A stretch of DNA of 64,000 bases from Aristaeella lactis (GTDB lineage: Bacteria > Bacillota > Clostridia > Christensenellales > Aristaeellaceae). The position numbers and the translations under genes were made by a program. Positions 1-8,525 of this stretch are shown piece by piece (the first letter of the stretch is position 1; each line of letters starts with the position of its first letter). A model generated the notes under the pieces. It searched no databases and was not told where the DNA came from. It was given only the letters and a program-made list of their open reading frames with translations. The DNA is taken from contig NZ_CP069421.1 in assembly GCF_018118585.1 (NCBI RefSeq), forward strand, positions 496,001-560,000, given 5' to 3'.

Positions 1-202
1 TCAGATTATGCATCCGCAGGGTCCGGAGAAAACCGATGGCCAGTGCCACAAGCCCCAGAACAGCGCACAGCGCGGCCGGATAGAGTACAGCCTTTACCGG
101 GAGGTGGTAGAGGGAAAAGGAGAATGCCATGATGGCCGCAAAAAGCAGAAAAATCAGCAGGACGGCGGCTTTACTCCTCAGGTATTGTATAAGCAGCTTC
201 AT
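1..202 (-). CDS. Sensor histidine kinase, N-terminus only (BceS-like), cut by window edge
   Basis: This is the 5' end of a minus-strand gene that starts with ATG at 202, four bases after the stop of the response regulator upstream of it, so the two are co-transcribed. The visible 67 residues begin MKLLIQYLRSKAAVLLIF and hold two hydrophobic segments (about residues 11-33 and 40-60) with almost no extracellular loop between them. That layout is typical of intramembrane-sensing kinases of the BceS type, which detect antimicrobial peptides through a partner BceAB-type ABC transporter. The kinase domain and any transporter lie outside the window, so the assignment rests on gene order and topology only. 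Confidence 0.7.
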   Translation of the reverse strand, partial: MKLLIQYLRSKAAVLLIFLLFAAIMAFSFSLYHLPVKAVLYPAALCAVLGLVALAIGFLRTLRMHNL

Positions 203-206
203 TTTC

Positions 207-881
207 TTACCCCACCAGATAACCTTCGCCGAATTTGGTTGTGATGAAATCGCTGACGCCGGCCGCTTCCAGTTTTTTGCGCAGGCGGCCTACATTGACT
301 GTGAGGGTGTTCTCATCCACAAAGGAATCGGTCTGCCAGAGGGCTTCCATGAGCTTTTCCCGGCTGACGATTTTGCCCTTGTTCTGCATAAGGGTGAGCA
401 GGATCCGGTATTCATTGCGGGACAGATCCAGCTTCTGATCGTTGCAGGTCAGGGTATTATCCCCGGTGTTCAGGACGATGCCTCTGTGCTCGATTACCGG
501 AGCGGAACCGGCAAAATCGTAAGAGCGGCGAAGCAGGGCCTGCACCTTGGCAACCAGGACATCCGGATCAAAGGGCTTGGCGATGAAATCGTCCGCGCCC
601 ATGTTCATGGCCATAATGATATTCATATTATCGGATGCGGAGGAAACGAAGATCACCGGTACGGCGGAAACCTTGCGGATCTCTGTGCACCAGTGGTAGC
701 CGTTCATGAAGGGCAGGGAGATATCCAGCAGCACCAGGTGCGGCTGGACACGTTCGAAGTCTTCCATGACATGACGGAAATCCGTGACAGCTTCGGCCTT
801 CAGGCCCCAGCGGGCCATGGCAGAACAGACAGACATGGCAATGCCCTGTTCATCCTCCACGATCAGGATACGATATTCCAT
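207..881 (-). CDS. OmpR-family response regulator (BceR-like)
   Basis: A 224-residue two-component regulator. The receiver domain (about 1-115) has the acidic pair E9/D10, the phospho-acceptor D53 in LLDISLPF, and K102 in FIAKPF. A winged-helix Trans_reg_C domain (about 125-224) ends with the usual RLRKKLE recognition region. The ATG at 881 follows an AAAGGAG site at good spacing. It is followed directly by a BceS-like kinase gene, which suggests a response to cell-envelope stress or peptide antibiotics. OmpR-family identity is firm; the BceR sub-family is inferred from the partner kinase. Confidence 0.92.
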   Translation of the reverse strand: MEYRILIVEDEQGIAMSVCSAMARWGLKAEAVTDFRHVMEDFERVQPHLVLLDISLPFMNGYHWCTEIRKVSAVPVIFVSSASDNMNIIMAMNMGADDFIAKPFDPDVLVAKVQALLRRSYDFAGSAPVIEHRGIVLNTGDNTLTCNDQKLDLSRNEYRILLTLMQNKGKIVSREKLMEALWQTDSFVDENTLTVNVGRLRKKLEAAGVSDFITTKFGEGYLVG

Positions 882-932
882 AGCGGGTCTCCTTTGACGG
901 CCCGGCTTTTAGATGCAGCCGGGACCACCTGA

Positions 933-941
933 ATCATACCA
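933..941 (-). promoter_or_regulatory. Extended -10 promoter for the two-component pair
   Basis: On the minus strand this reads TGGTATGAT, an extended -10 element (TGnTATAAT with one mismatch), about 50 bases upstream of the response regulator start. No good -35 is needed for this class. Confidence 0.5.
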
Positions 942-1007
942 TATTATTGAAAGAAAGGACAGGGAGAAGCGGAATCCATCCGGTCCGTAAAAAGAACAGG
1001 AAGATGT

Positions 1008-1036
1008 TTGACATTGACCTGTTTTCCGGTTACCAT
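1008..1036 (+). promoter_or_regulatory. Sigma-A type promoter for the FNT gene
   Basis: TTGACA at 1008-1013, a 17-base spacer, then TACCAT at 1031-1036. The -35 is perfect and the -10 is moderate. It lies 37 bases upstream of the chosen start codon. Confidence 0.5.
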
Positions 1037-1072
1037 GGGGGCAGATTTTTATATTGCAGGAGGATGAGCACC

Positions 1073-1660
1073 ATGAAGACCTCTCTGGCACGGTCCGCGG
1101 CAGCGGGTATCCTGATCTGTATGGGATGTATTGTGAATCTCAAAGTCGGCGGCGGTATACCGGGAGCGGTGCTCTTCAGCGCGGGCCTCTGGTTCGTTGT
1201 CAACTTTGACGCGGAACTGTTCACCGGACGTGTGGCCCGGGATGACTACAATCCCCTGCAGAAGCTGATCATGCTGGTGATGAACGTGATCGGCGGAGGT
1301 ATATGCGGCTACCTGGCCTCCCTTTTCCTGCCGGAGATCCGGGAAGCTGCACAGAAGATCGCCGCGGGATACCAGGATCCGGTCAAGGTAATCTGGCAGT
1401 CCGTGATGTGCGGTATCTGTATGTATCTGGCAACCACCCAACCGAAGAACAAGGATATCAGCCGCCTGCCTTTTGTGGTGTACGGCGTGGCGCTGTTCAT
1501 CCTTTCCTCCTATGCCCACTCCATCGCCCTGGCCGGATACGCGGCCATCGCCCAGGGAATTGCCTGGTGGGTGATCCCGCTGGCGGCAGTGGGAAACGGA
1601 ATAGGGAGTTATCTGATCAGATTCCTTCTGACATGGCAGAAGAAATCTGATCAGAAATGA
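1073..1660 (+). CDS. Formate/nitrite transporter (FNT) family channel
   Basis: A 195-residue membrane protein with about six hydrophobic segments. The family-like signatures are the N-terminal SAAAGILICMGCIVNL, followed by GLWFVVNFDAELFTG, which resembles the FNT consensus around the pore (LxxxGAELFTGN). FNT proteins are pentameric channels for formate, nitrite, hydrosulfide or lactate. At 195 residues it is shorter than typical FocA/NirC (about 260-285), so the family call is firm but the substrate is unknown. I chose ATG 1073 because CAGGAGG at 1057-1063 is nine bases upstream. An in-frame ATG at 1064 abuts the ribosome site and is unlikely. The last codons and stop run into an A-rich repeat. 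Confidence 0.75.
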   Translation: MKTSLARSAAAGILICMGCIVNLKVGGGIPGAVLFSAGLWFVVNFDAELFTGRVARDDYNPLQKLIMLVMNVIGGGICGYLASLFLPEIREAAQKIAAGYQDPVKVIWQSVMCGICMYLATTQPKNKDISRLPFVVYGVALFILSSYAHSIALAGYAAIAQGIAWWVIPLAAVGNGIGSYLIRFLLTWQKKSDQK

Positions 1661-1693
1661 ATAATGAAAACTTAAAACTTAAAAACGAATAAT

Positions 1694-1730
1694 TGTGGTA
1701 AAAACAGCACCGAAGGGTGCTGTTTTACCA
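1694..1730 (+). terminator. Rho-independent terminator after the FNT gene
   Basis: Inverted repeat AAAACAGCACC/GGTGCTGTTTT with a GAAG loop, ending in a T-rich tract. It follows A-rich repeat sequence (AACTTAAAACTTAAAAA) that starts at the stop codon. Confidence 0.75.
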
Positions 1731-1746
1731 TTAAGGAGTATATCCT

Positions 1747-2574
1747 TTGAAACAAGTGAAATATATGCATTTTAATTCGGCATGTTCTTTTACGGCACTG
1801 GCGTTCATCCTGGCTGAAAAGGGAATCATGACGGAAGATACGGAGATCGTCAGGGAAGCAGGGCTTCCGTGGATTTTTGCCCGGGAAGGGGACTCCTTCC
1901 TGGGCGGGCCGATGCTGCAGGGAAAGAAATGGTATGACCTGTACCTGAATCCGCGGGGACTTTGCATGCGGGAAGAGCCGGTGGAGAGGGAAAAACTGCC
2001 GGAATACCTGCGGGATCATGAAGGGAGTATGCTTGGCCTGAGACTGCCCGGACATCGGGGAAAACACGCGGTTGTGATGGAAGAGTATGACGGCGCCTGG
2101 TGTTTCTTCAATCCGACCCGTGAGGGGAGCGGACAGGAAACGGAGATCCAGCTGGATCGGGAAGGGCTTATGCTTGCGGCGGATCCGGTTACGATAGTCG
2201 GGACTGTGGCTGAACATGACAGGGTGATTCCGGATCAGCGGAAACTGACGGAAGAATCCCTTGCTGTACTGGAAGAAAATTACAGGACTGCAGAGTCTTT
2301 CTGCGGGAAACCGCATTCGCGGGAAGAATATGATACAGCTATGGACAAGATTTTCCGGCCGCTGCTTCTGGATGGGATTACCATGCTGGAACTGATCGGG
2401 GAGACGGAACTGGCGGAAGGCTTCCGGAAAGAACAGAGGGCATTTCTGACCTTTATGAAAGGAGACAGAACGGGAAAGCTGGATGAGACGGTCTCGCTGA
2501 ACAACCTGAGACGGTTAAAAGAAAGGTACGGGGAGCTTGTCGCTGCGCGAAGGAACAAAAGTAATGAAAAATGA
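1747..2574 (+). CDS. Peptidase C39-like domain protein, uncharacterised
   Basis: A 275-residue cytoplasmic protein with no signal peptide. Its first half looks like a papain/C39-like fold: a Cys in NSACSFTA (C13), a His in GKHAVVMEEYDG (H107) and an Asn in FFNPTRE (N122) are spaced like a Cys-His-Asn catalytic triad. The C-terminal 130 residues are helical and unfamiliar. The start is TTG at 1747, set by AAGGAG at 1733-1738 with eight bases spacing; no ATG is available before residue 7. It may be a peptidase, transglutaminase-like or inactive peptide-binding protein. Function is unknown. Its C-terminus (RRNKSNEK) is encoded by the A-rich repeat that also carries the stop codon. Confidence 0.6.
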   Translation: MKQVKYMHFNSACSFTALAFILAEKGIMTEDTEIVREAGLPWIFAREGDSFLGGPMLQGKKWYDLYLNPRGLCMREEPVEREKLPEYLRDHEGSMLGLRLPGHRGKHAVVMEEYDGAWCFFNPTREGSGQETEIQLDREGLMLAADPVTIVGTVAEHDRVIPDQRKLTEESLAVLEENYRTAESFCGKPHSREEYDTAMDKIFRPLLLDGITMLELIGETELAEGFRKEQRAFLTFMKGDRTGKLDETVSLNNLRRLKERYGELVAARRNKSNEK

Positions 2575-2585
2575 AGAATGATGGA

Positions 2586-2616
2586 GAAAATCGCACCCGA
2601 AGGTGCGATTTTTTTG
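2586..2616 (+). terminator. Rho-independent terminator
   Basis: AAAATCGCACC/GGTGCGATTTT stem followed by a run of T. It is preceded by the motif ATGATGGAGAAA, a variant of the ATGGYGGAGRAA motif that precedes most terminators here. Confidence 0.85.
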
Positions 2617-3037
2617 ATTTGAATCAGATCTCTCTGCTTAGCTACGTTCCGGTAGAGATGACAAACCAGGTGAGGGACAATTTGGTTTCCATGTTTATTG
2701 TTTGATTGTGAAACAGCAGGGAAGCACACGGGATGATGAAGACAATATGCAAAATGTACGGGTTGTACGGATGAAGTTGCTGAAATTGCATTTTTATGCA
2801 TTTTTGTTTGGAAGGAGGTGCCAGCGGGGCAGGGAGATACGTATCAAGAAACGGTGGACCGGAAACTGTCCGGAGAATCCGGATGCCATTCAGGATAAAC
2901 TTTCCAGGCGATGATCAGGAACGGTTTCCGGCACAGGATACCTTTTTACCAGTGCGAAAAGAAAAGGACATGAGACCTTTTCTTTGCATATTTATTTGTT
3001 TTTTGGGCAATTTGGGACTGTATTCCGGCGAGGTTTG
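2617..3037 (+). other. Untranslated gap with a terminator-like hairpin; possible small RNA
   Basis: About 420 bases with no convincing gene. Short open frames here lack a ribosome site and recognisable composition. The stretch holds GGAAGGAGGTGCC (around 2811-2823), a small hairpin CCGGA-AACTG-TCCGG near 2859-2873, and a hairpin AGAAAAGG/CCTTTTCT followed by T-rich sequence at 2959-2990. A terminator without a gene before it hints at an unrecognised RNA, but I cannot assign a family. Confidence 0.3.
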
Positions 3038-3046
3038 TGATATACT
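3038..3046 (+). promoter_or_regulatory. Extended -10 promoter of the RsbV/MATE/RsbU operon
   Basis: TGATATACT (TGnTATACT) within TTGTGATATACTG, 30 bases before the STAS start codon. No well-placed -35 is present. It is the only obvious promoter before a run of six closely spaced genes. Confidence 0.6.
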
Positions 3047-3075
3047 GTCCTCATCTCAAAAGGGAGGAATTGAAT

Positions 3076-3369
3076 ATGACAATCCGGAAGGAACAAAACG
3101 GCGGCGCACTGGACATCGCTCCGGAGGGCCGGCTTGATACTACGACTGCTCCTGAACTGGAGGCTGAACTGAAGAACCTGGAAGGCGTGACGGAACTGAC
3201 ATTTGATCTCGCCGGACTGGAATATATCTCTTCCGCCGGGCTGCGGGTACTGCTTTCCGCCCAGAAGATGATGAATAAACAGGGAAGCATGATCATCCTG
3301 AATACACGGCCGGAGATCATGGACATTTTCGAAATCACAGGTTTCACGGATATCCTGAATATTCAGTGA
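3076..3369 (+). CDS. STAS-domain anti-sigma factor antagonist (RsbV/SpoIIAA-like)
   Basis: A 97-residue single STAS domain. The phosphorylatable serine is S53 in YISSAGLRVLL, the position aligning with SpoIIAA Ser58. In known systems the unphosphorylated protein binds the RsbW-like kinase and frees its target; RsbU-type phosphatases reactivate it. Both partners are encoded downstream in the same operon (6822-8525 and 8518-8925). ATG 3076 follows GGGAGGAATTGAAT; an upstream in-frame ATG at 3037 overlaps the promoter and is rejected. No sigma factor gene is in the operon, so the regulated output is unknown. Confidence 0.9.
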   Translation: MTIRKEQNGGALDIAPEGRLDTTTAPELEAELKNLEGVTELTFDLAGLEYISSAGLRVLLSAQKMMNKQGSMIILNTRPEIMDIFEITGFTDILNIQ

Positions 3370-3385
3370 GGATGCTTGTTTCAGT

Positions 3386-4180
3386 ATGAAGGCAGCGTAT
3401 ATCGGAATAGATTTCCTGTTTCCCGCGCTTCCGGTCCTGGCAGGGTGCGGATGCGAGATCATGAAGATCTTTTCCTGCGAAACGGACAATGTGACGGAAT
3501 TCAACATCCAGGTATGCGGCTATGCCCGGGAACACGGGATCCCGCTCCAGCTTGACCGAATCCGGAAGAGCGACCTGGAGGAGCTGGCCGGACAGGGCTG
3601 TGAACTGGTGGTCTGCGCCGGATACTATTACAAGATTCCGGTTCCGGAAGGGATGCGGATCGTGAATATCCATCCCTCCTACCTTCCTTCCGGCAGGGGC
3701 GCGTGGCCGATGGCGGTCACGATCCTGCGGGGACTGACGGAGTCCGGCGTTACGATCCATAAAATGACAAACGAACTGGATGCCGGGGATATTCTCCTGC
3801 AGCGGAAGATTATCGTTGAACCGGATGAAAACCAGGAAACCCTGATGGAGAAGCAGCGCAGCGTTCTGCCGGAAATGATCAGGGAGCTGTGCGCGGATCC
3901 GGACGGCCTCTGGAACAATGCCGCGGTCCAGGATGAAACAGCCGCCGAATACTGGCCCTGCCCGACAGAAGAGGACTGGACGATCACCGACGGGATGGAC
4001 GAGGACTGCGTGGAGCGTGTGCTGCGCGCGTTCTACAGCTATGAGGTGATCTATGAGACAAAAGGAGAAAAATGGGAGCTGATCCGGGCCCTGCTGAAGG
4101 ACACCGAAGAAGAGAACACAATATGTTTTCCCTTCGGAAGCCGGGTTATATGCGCCATGAAAGCGAGGAAGCTTCAGTAA
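3386..4180 (+). CDS. Formyltransferase-family protein (Fmt N-terminal domain-like)
   Basis: A 264-residue protein with the formyl_trans_N fold. The catalytic set of the family is visible: N94 and H96 in NIHPSYLPSGRG and D132 in LDAGDI, at the spacing seen in methionyl-tRNA formyltransferase and GART. It lacks the Fmt C-terminal tRNA-binding domain signature, so it probably formylates a small molecule or sugar-nucleotide rather than Met-tRNA. It sits 16 bases after the STAS gene and its stop abuts the ATG of the next gene (taaATG), so it is in the operon. The ribosome site is weak (GTGAGGA, 13 bases away). The substrate cannot be read from the sequence. Confidence 0.75.
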   Translation: MKAAYIGIDFLFPALPVLAGCGCEIMKIFSCETDNVTEFNIQVCGYAREHGIPLQLDRIRKSDLEELAGQGCELVVCAGYYYKIPVPEGMRIVNIHPSYLPSGRGAWPMAVTILRGLTESGVTIHKMTNELDAGDILLQRKIIVEPDENQETLMEKQRSVLPEMIRELCADPDGLWNNAAVQDETAAEYWPCPTEEDWTITDGMDEDCVERVLRAFYSYEVIYETKGEKWELIRALLKDTEEENTICFPFGSRVICAMKARKLQ

Positions 4181-5059
4181 ATGACCGACACCCTGACAGT
4201 ACAGAGCATCACCATCGCGGATAAGGCAGCTGTGGAGGAGCTGTACAGCGCGTATGGAAGATGCGACAGCGCCCATGCTTTCGCATCACTGTTTTTGTGG
4301 AAGCAGGACATGGACCTTTCCCTTTACATGACACCGGACGTTTATACCGTACGCAGCGGCTGGAAGGGCGAAAACAGCTGGTTTTATCCCTGCGGAAAGC
4401 CGGAAGCCAGGCTGGAATGCGTTGAAACCCTGATCCGGTCCGGCTGCAGAAGGCTTTGCTACCTGCAAAAGGAAGACGCTGAAGAACTGAACAGGTATTT
4501 TCCGGGCGTGTTTACGATCCATGAATCGCCGGAAGACAGTGAATACCTGTATAACCGGGAGGAAATCCTCCAGATGGCAGGCGGACGGTTTGTGAAGATG
4601 CGCAACCTGTACCGCAGGCTGCAGAAAGAGCACGAGATCACAACGGCGCCCATTACGGAAGACATTCTTCCCGCTGTGCGGGATATATGCCGCCAGTGGC
4701 AGCAAAACCGCGGAAAGAATGTTTCCCTGCTGTGGGAAGAGCCGACCAATGCCCTGCTGGACAACTGGAACGCGCTGGAAGCCAGGGGCGTTATCCTGAG
4801 GCTGGACGGGAAAGACTGGGCCGTTTCCGCCGGTTTTCCGCTGAGCGAGGGAGTATATGACTGCTGCCTGCACAACGCCCGGGAAAACCTGCCGGGAATG
4901 ACGGAAAACCTTCGCGCAGCGTTTGTCGGGGCATGTCCGGAGCATGTCGGACAATTCAATTATGAAGAAGATCTGGGAACGGAAGGACTGCGACTGACCA
5001 AGGAAAGACTGCGTCCCTGTGCCATGATCCAAATGTTTACAGGAGAGCGCAGCCTATGA
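4181..5059 (+). CDS. DUF2156 protein (phosphatidylglycerol lysyltransferase C-terminal-like)
   Basis: A 292-residue protein resembling the soluble aminoacyltransferase domain of MprF/LysX-type enzymes, a double-GNAT fold. The hallmark is the segment MAGGRFVKMRNLYRRL (about residues 131-146), close to the family L-x-G-x-x-F-x-K-x-R-N motif, and the late GQFNYEEDLGTEGLR. MprF-like enzymes move amino acids from aminoacyl-tRNA to membrane lipids, but stand-alone DUF2156 proteins like this lack the flippase domain and are mostly uncharacterised. The ATG directly follows the previous stop and the last codon overlaps the MATE start (ATGA), showing tight translational coupling. Confidence 0.8.
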   Translation: MTDTLTVQSITIADKAAVEELYSAYGRCDSAHAFASLFLWKQDMDLSLYMTPDVYTVRSGWKGENSWFYPCGKPEARLECVETLIRSGCRRLCYLQKEDAEELNRYFPGVFTIHESPEDSEYLYNREEILQMAGGRFVKMRNLYRRLQKEHEITTAPITEDILPAVRDICRQWQQNRGKNVSLLWEEPTNALLDNWNALEARGVILRLDGKDWAVSAGFPLSEGVYDCCLHNARENLPGMTENLRAAFVGACPEHVGQFNYEEDLGTEGLRLTKERLRPCAMIQMFTGERSL

Positions 5060-6825
5060 ATATGAACAGGATTAACGGAACGGGTACAGAAGAACACAAT
5101 TATTTCATCCGCCGCATGTTCCGGCGGCAGTATATGCCTGCGCTGATCTCCGCGCTGACGCTGTCCCTGGGCGATATGGCGGACGCCATTGTGCTGGGCC
5201 GCCGGATGGGAGAGGTCGGCCTGGCCGCCATGTCCTTTGCGCTGCCGATCTTCATGATCTACAACGTGATCATGCATTCTTTCGGTCTCGGCGGTTCCAT
5301 GAACTTTTCACGGCATATGGCCGCGGGACACGAGGAAAAAGCCAGGGCGGATTTCCAGGGCGTATTCACTTTCCTGATCCTGATCGGAGCGGCAATCGCC
5401 GTGCTGGGCAACCTGGCCATACAGCCGATCCTGTTTGTGCTCGGCGCGGGAGAAAGCCATACGCTGCTGTATGACACAACAGCGGTCTATGTGCGGATCC
5501 TGCTGATCAGCGCGCCTCTGTTCTTCTCAGCATACAGCCTGGGATACTATATGCGGAACTGCGACATGGAGCGTGAGGCAGGCATCGCGGCGTCCGTGGG
5601 CAATATTGTTGATATCATCCTGAATGTTGTGCTGGTCTTTTTCCTGCGGATGGGTGCTGCCGGCGCGGGAATCGCGACCCTTGCCGGAGTGGCGCTGACA
5701 TCCGCCATTGAGATCGTGGTGATCCGGTGCCGGAAAAACGCTCTGCGGCTGCTGCCGTTCAAGCCGGATTACAGCAATGTATGGAAATGCTTCCGGACCG
5801 GCTTTTCAACCTGTGTATCCTATCTGTACAAGCTGGTCTTTGTGCTGCTGTGCAACAACATCATCATCCGCCTCGCCGGTGAGGAGGGAGTGGCAGTTTT
5901 CGATGTCATCCAGAACCTGACCTATTTCTTCTCCTACATCTACGGCGCGGTGACGCAGGCAGTCCAGCCGATCCTGAGCACCTATTCCCAGGAATACAAC
6001 CACGAAGCCTGTGACCTGGCGGAACGGAAAGGCTTCTTTGTGGGGATGGTTACGGGACTGGCGGTTACGGCCCTGGTGGCCGTCTTTGCTCCCGAAGTAT
6101 GCGCCGTGTTCGGCCTGTCGCCCGAAAACGGCGGAACGCTCGGAACCTGGGCAATCCGGGTGTTCTGTACCGGTACGCTGCTGACGGGTATAAACCATCT
6201 GTGGGGTGAGTTTTCCCTGGCCAGGGGACAGAGCCTGCCGACGTTTGTGCTTTCCACGCTGCGCGGCGCCGCGGTACTGATTCCCCTGACGCTGCTCTGC
6301 TCCCAGTTCGGGGCCAAGTTCTTCTGGACGGTGTTCCCGCTGACGGAGGCTGTTTCCCTGGCAATCTTCCTGCTGTGGCGGAAACTGAAATATGTTGACA
6401 ACGGGCAGATCGAACCGGAACGCGTATACAGGGCCTTCCTTCACAACCAGCTGGAGGAGATCGGAACGGTTACGGAACAGATCGAAGCATTCTGCGAACG
6501 CTGGGAAGCCACCCCAAAACAGCATTATTACGTGCAGATGACCGTGGAAGAACTGTGCAACGTGATCATGACCAAGGGTTTCCAGGGAAAAGAAGCGGAT
6601 GAATGCATGATCCAGATCTCCCTGGTGGCAGGAAAGGACGGAAAGTTCACCCTGCACCTGAGGGACAGCTCCGACACCTTCAATCCCTTCGCCTTCTCAG
6701 CAGACAAATCCGACGGAGAAGATATTGACTTCAACGAAGTCGGCATGCAGGTTATCAAAAAACGAGCGGAAAGCTTCTACTACCGCAGGTACCAGGAATT
6801 TAATACGATGGTGGTGACGATATGA
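5056..6825 (+). CDS. MATE-family exporter fused to a C-terminal RsbW-like ATPase domain
   Basis: A 589-residue protein. Residues about 20-455 form a MATE/MOP transporter with 12 hydrophobic segments (early signature SLGDMADAIVLGRRMGEVGLAAMSFALP, cited only by position 38-65). MATE proteins normally stop near 450-460. Here a further 130 residues resemble a HATPase_c_2 (RsbW/SpoIIAB) domain: an N-box-like MTVEELCNVIM (495-505), LRDSSDTFNPF in place of the G1 box, and VGMQVIKKRAESF near 562. The canonical glycine-rich D-x-G-x-P is degenerate, so ATP binding is uncertain. Start ATG 5056 overlaps the upstream stop and its own stop overlaps the RsbU start. The fusion ties transport to the partner-switching proteins beside it. 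Confidence 0.88.
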   Translation: MNMNRINGTGTEEHNYFIRRMFRRQYMPALISALTLSLGDMADAIVLGRRMGEVGLAAMSFALPIFMIYNVIMHSFGLGGSMNFSRHMAAGHEEKARADFQGVFTFLILIGAAIAVLGNLAIQPILFVLGAGESHTLLYDTTAVYVRILLISAPLFFSAYSLGYYMRNCDMEREAGIAASVGNIVDIILNVVLVFFLRMGAAGAGIATLAGVALTSAIEIVVIRCRKNALRLLPFKPDYSNVWKCFRTGFSTCVSYLYKLVFVLLCNNIIIRLAGEEGVAVFDVIQNLTYFFSYIYGAVTQAVQPILSTYSQEYNHEACDLAERKGFFVGMVTGLAVTALVAVFAPEVCAVFGLSPENGGTLGTWAIRVFCTGTLLTGINHLWGEFSLARGQSLPTFVLSTLRGAAVLIPLTLLCSQFGAKFFWTVFPLTEAVSLAIFLLWRKLKYVDNGQIEPERVYRAFLHNQLEEIGTVTEQIEAFCERWEATPKQHYYVQMTVEELCNVIMTKGFQGKEADECMIQISLVAGKDGKFTLHLRDSSDTFNPFAFSADKSDGEDIDFNEVGMQVIKKRAESFYYRRYQEFNTMVVTI

Positions 6826-8525
6826 AAAAGGCATCCAGGTTTTCCCTTCGTAAAAAAATCGTGCTTCTGATCATTGTGATGGCGGTTATCCTTTCCGGTA
6901 CGGCACTGACCATCAGCGGGATCGTTTTCTCACGGAACAACGATACCCGTTACCGGAACAAGGCTACTGAACTGGCCGCAACGGTCCAGGCTGTTGTGGA
7001 CGCCGAAAAGGTGGACGAGCTGCGCCGGGAAGTCGAGGAAGTGTATGAATCGACGAAGAACAAGGTCGGCAGCGAGAATATGGGGACTCCCGAGTATGAA
7101 GAGTACCTGGCACGCTTTTCCCATATCCAGGAGAGCGAAGCCTATCAGTTCCTGTACAAACAACTGCGCGGCATCCAGGACGCGAACGAGGTGGAGTCCA
7201 TTTATATCCTGTATGTGGACGTGCCTACCCGGGCTACTGTATACATGGTGGATGCCTCGGATGATCCTTGCTTCCCGGGCAACTTTGATCCGGTATATGA
7301 CCAGAACAAGGCGGTACTGAGCAATCCTTCCGTAGGATTCCCGCCTTACATCACCAATACGGAAGAATACGGCTGGCTGGTTTCCGCCGCAGTGCCGATC
7401 TACCGGGCGGACGGAACGGTAAGCGCCTATGCCTTTGCGGATATCTCCATGAACGAGGTGAAGAACTCTGAAAAGATGTTCCTGATCACCCTGTCCATGT
7501 TCCTCCTGGGCCTGACCCTGGCGCTTTGCATCATCTTCTTCCTGGTTGTCAACAAGGGTGTTGTCAAACCACTGAAGAAGCTGTCCAGCGCGGCTTCCGA
7601 GTATTACGCGGAGGAGGGATCGGAAGGAGCAAAGACAATCTTTACGGATCTTGACATCCGGACTCATGACGAAATTGAAGACCTGTCCGTCGCCATGAAG
7701 CAGATGGAAACGGACATGAACGAATACATCCATAACCTGACTGCCATCACGGCTGAAAAGGAACGGATCGGCGCGGAACTGAACGTTGCCACGCAGATAC
7801 AGGCGGACATGCTGCCCCGGATTTTCCCGCCGTTCCCGGACCGCAAGGAGTTTGATATCTTTGCCTCCATGTCCCCGGCGAAGGAAGTCGGCGGTGACTT
7901 CTATGACTTCTTCCTGATCGATGATGACCACCTGGGCCTTGTTATGGCGGACGTATCCGGCAAGGGCGTTCCGGCGGCCCTGTTCATGGTGATTACCAAG
8001 ACGCTGATCAAGAACCGGGCCCAGATGGGCGGCGGACCTGCCGAGATCCTGCGGTATGTGAATGAACAGCTTTGCGAAGGCAATGACGCGGAACTGTTTG
8101 TCACCGTATGGTTTGCCATCCTGGAGATCTCCACCGGTAAGGGAAAGGCCGCGAACGCGGGCCATGAACATCCTGTGCTCTGCCGGGCCGATGGCTCCTA
8201 TGACCTGGTGAAGTATACCCATTCTCCCGCGGTTGCGGTGATGGAAGGAATTCCCTTCAAAGAACATTCCTTTGAACTGCATGCGGGTGATACCCTGTTT
8301 GTGTACACAGACGGTGTGACCGAAGCAACCAACGCGGATAACCAGCTGTTCGGTACGGACCGGATGCTGGAAGCCCTGAACAAGGAACCGGATGCTTCTC
8401 CACAGCGGCTGCTGCGGAATGTCCGGAACGGAATCAACCGGTTTGTAGGCAGCGCACCGCAGTTTGATGACATCACCATGCTTGCCCTGCGCTATTTCGG
8501 ATCTGAGGAGGCACAGAATGGCTGA
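6822..8525 (+). CDS. Membrane RsbU-type PP2C (SpoIIE) serine phosphatase with extracellular sensor and HAMP
   Basis: A 567-residue sensor phosphatase. Layout: TM helix about 10-32, extracellular Cache-like sensor about 33-222, TM helix about 223-245, HAMP about 246-305, helical linker, then a PPM/SpoIIE phosphatase domain from about 335. Metal-binding residues are visible: D359 in VGGDFYDF, D377 in MADVSGKGVPAAL, VYTDGVTEA and a late FDDITML. It should dephosphorylate the STAS antagonist encoded at 3076. ATGA overlap with the MATE gene on the left and overlap with the kinase start on the right show coupling. The ligand of the sensor is unknown. Confidence 0.93.
   Translation: MKKASRFSLRKKIVLLIIVMAVILSGTALTISGIVFSRNNDTRYRNKATELAATVQAVVDAEKVDELRREVEEVYESTKNKVGSENMGTPEYEEYLARFSHIQESEAYQFLYKQLRGIQDANEVESIYILYVDVPTRATVYMVDASDDPCFPGNFDPVYDQNKAVLSNPSVGFPPYITNTEEYGWLVSAAVPIYRADGTVSAYAFADISMNEVKNSEKMFLITLSMFLLGLTLALCIIFFLVVNKGVVKPLKKLSSAASEYYAEEGSEGAKTIFTDLDIRTHDEIEDLSVAMKQMETDMNEYIHNLTAITAEKERIGAELNVATQIQADMLPRIFPPFPDRKEFDIFASMSPAKEVGGDFYDFFLIDDDHLGLVMADVSGKGVPAALFMVITKTLIKNRAQMGGGPAEILRYVNEQLCEGNDAELFVTVWFAILEISTGKGKAANAGHEHPVLCRADGSYDLVKYTHSPAVAVMEGIPFKEHSFELHAGDTLFVYTDGVTEATNADNQLFGTDRMLEALNKEPDASPQRLLRNVRNGINRFVGSAPQFDDITMLALRYFGSEEAQNG

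Noticed and set aside
129-932. Long plus-strand frame opposite the response regulator
   Set aside because: It is antisense to a gene with complete receiver and winged-helix motifs; it has no ribosome site and no recognisable domain. The same holds for many long antisense frames, for example opposite guaB, icd, oppA, the EF-G-like gene and the flavoprotein.
2702-3137. Small frames upstream of the STAS gene
   Set aside because: No ribosome site at a start codon, no domain, and one of them overlaps the STAS gene and its promoter in another frame.
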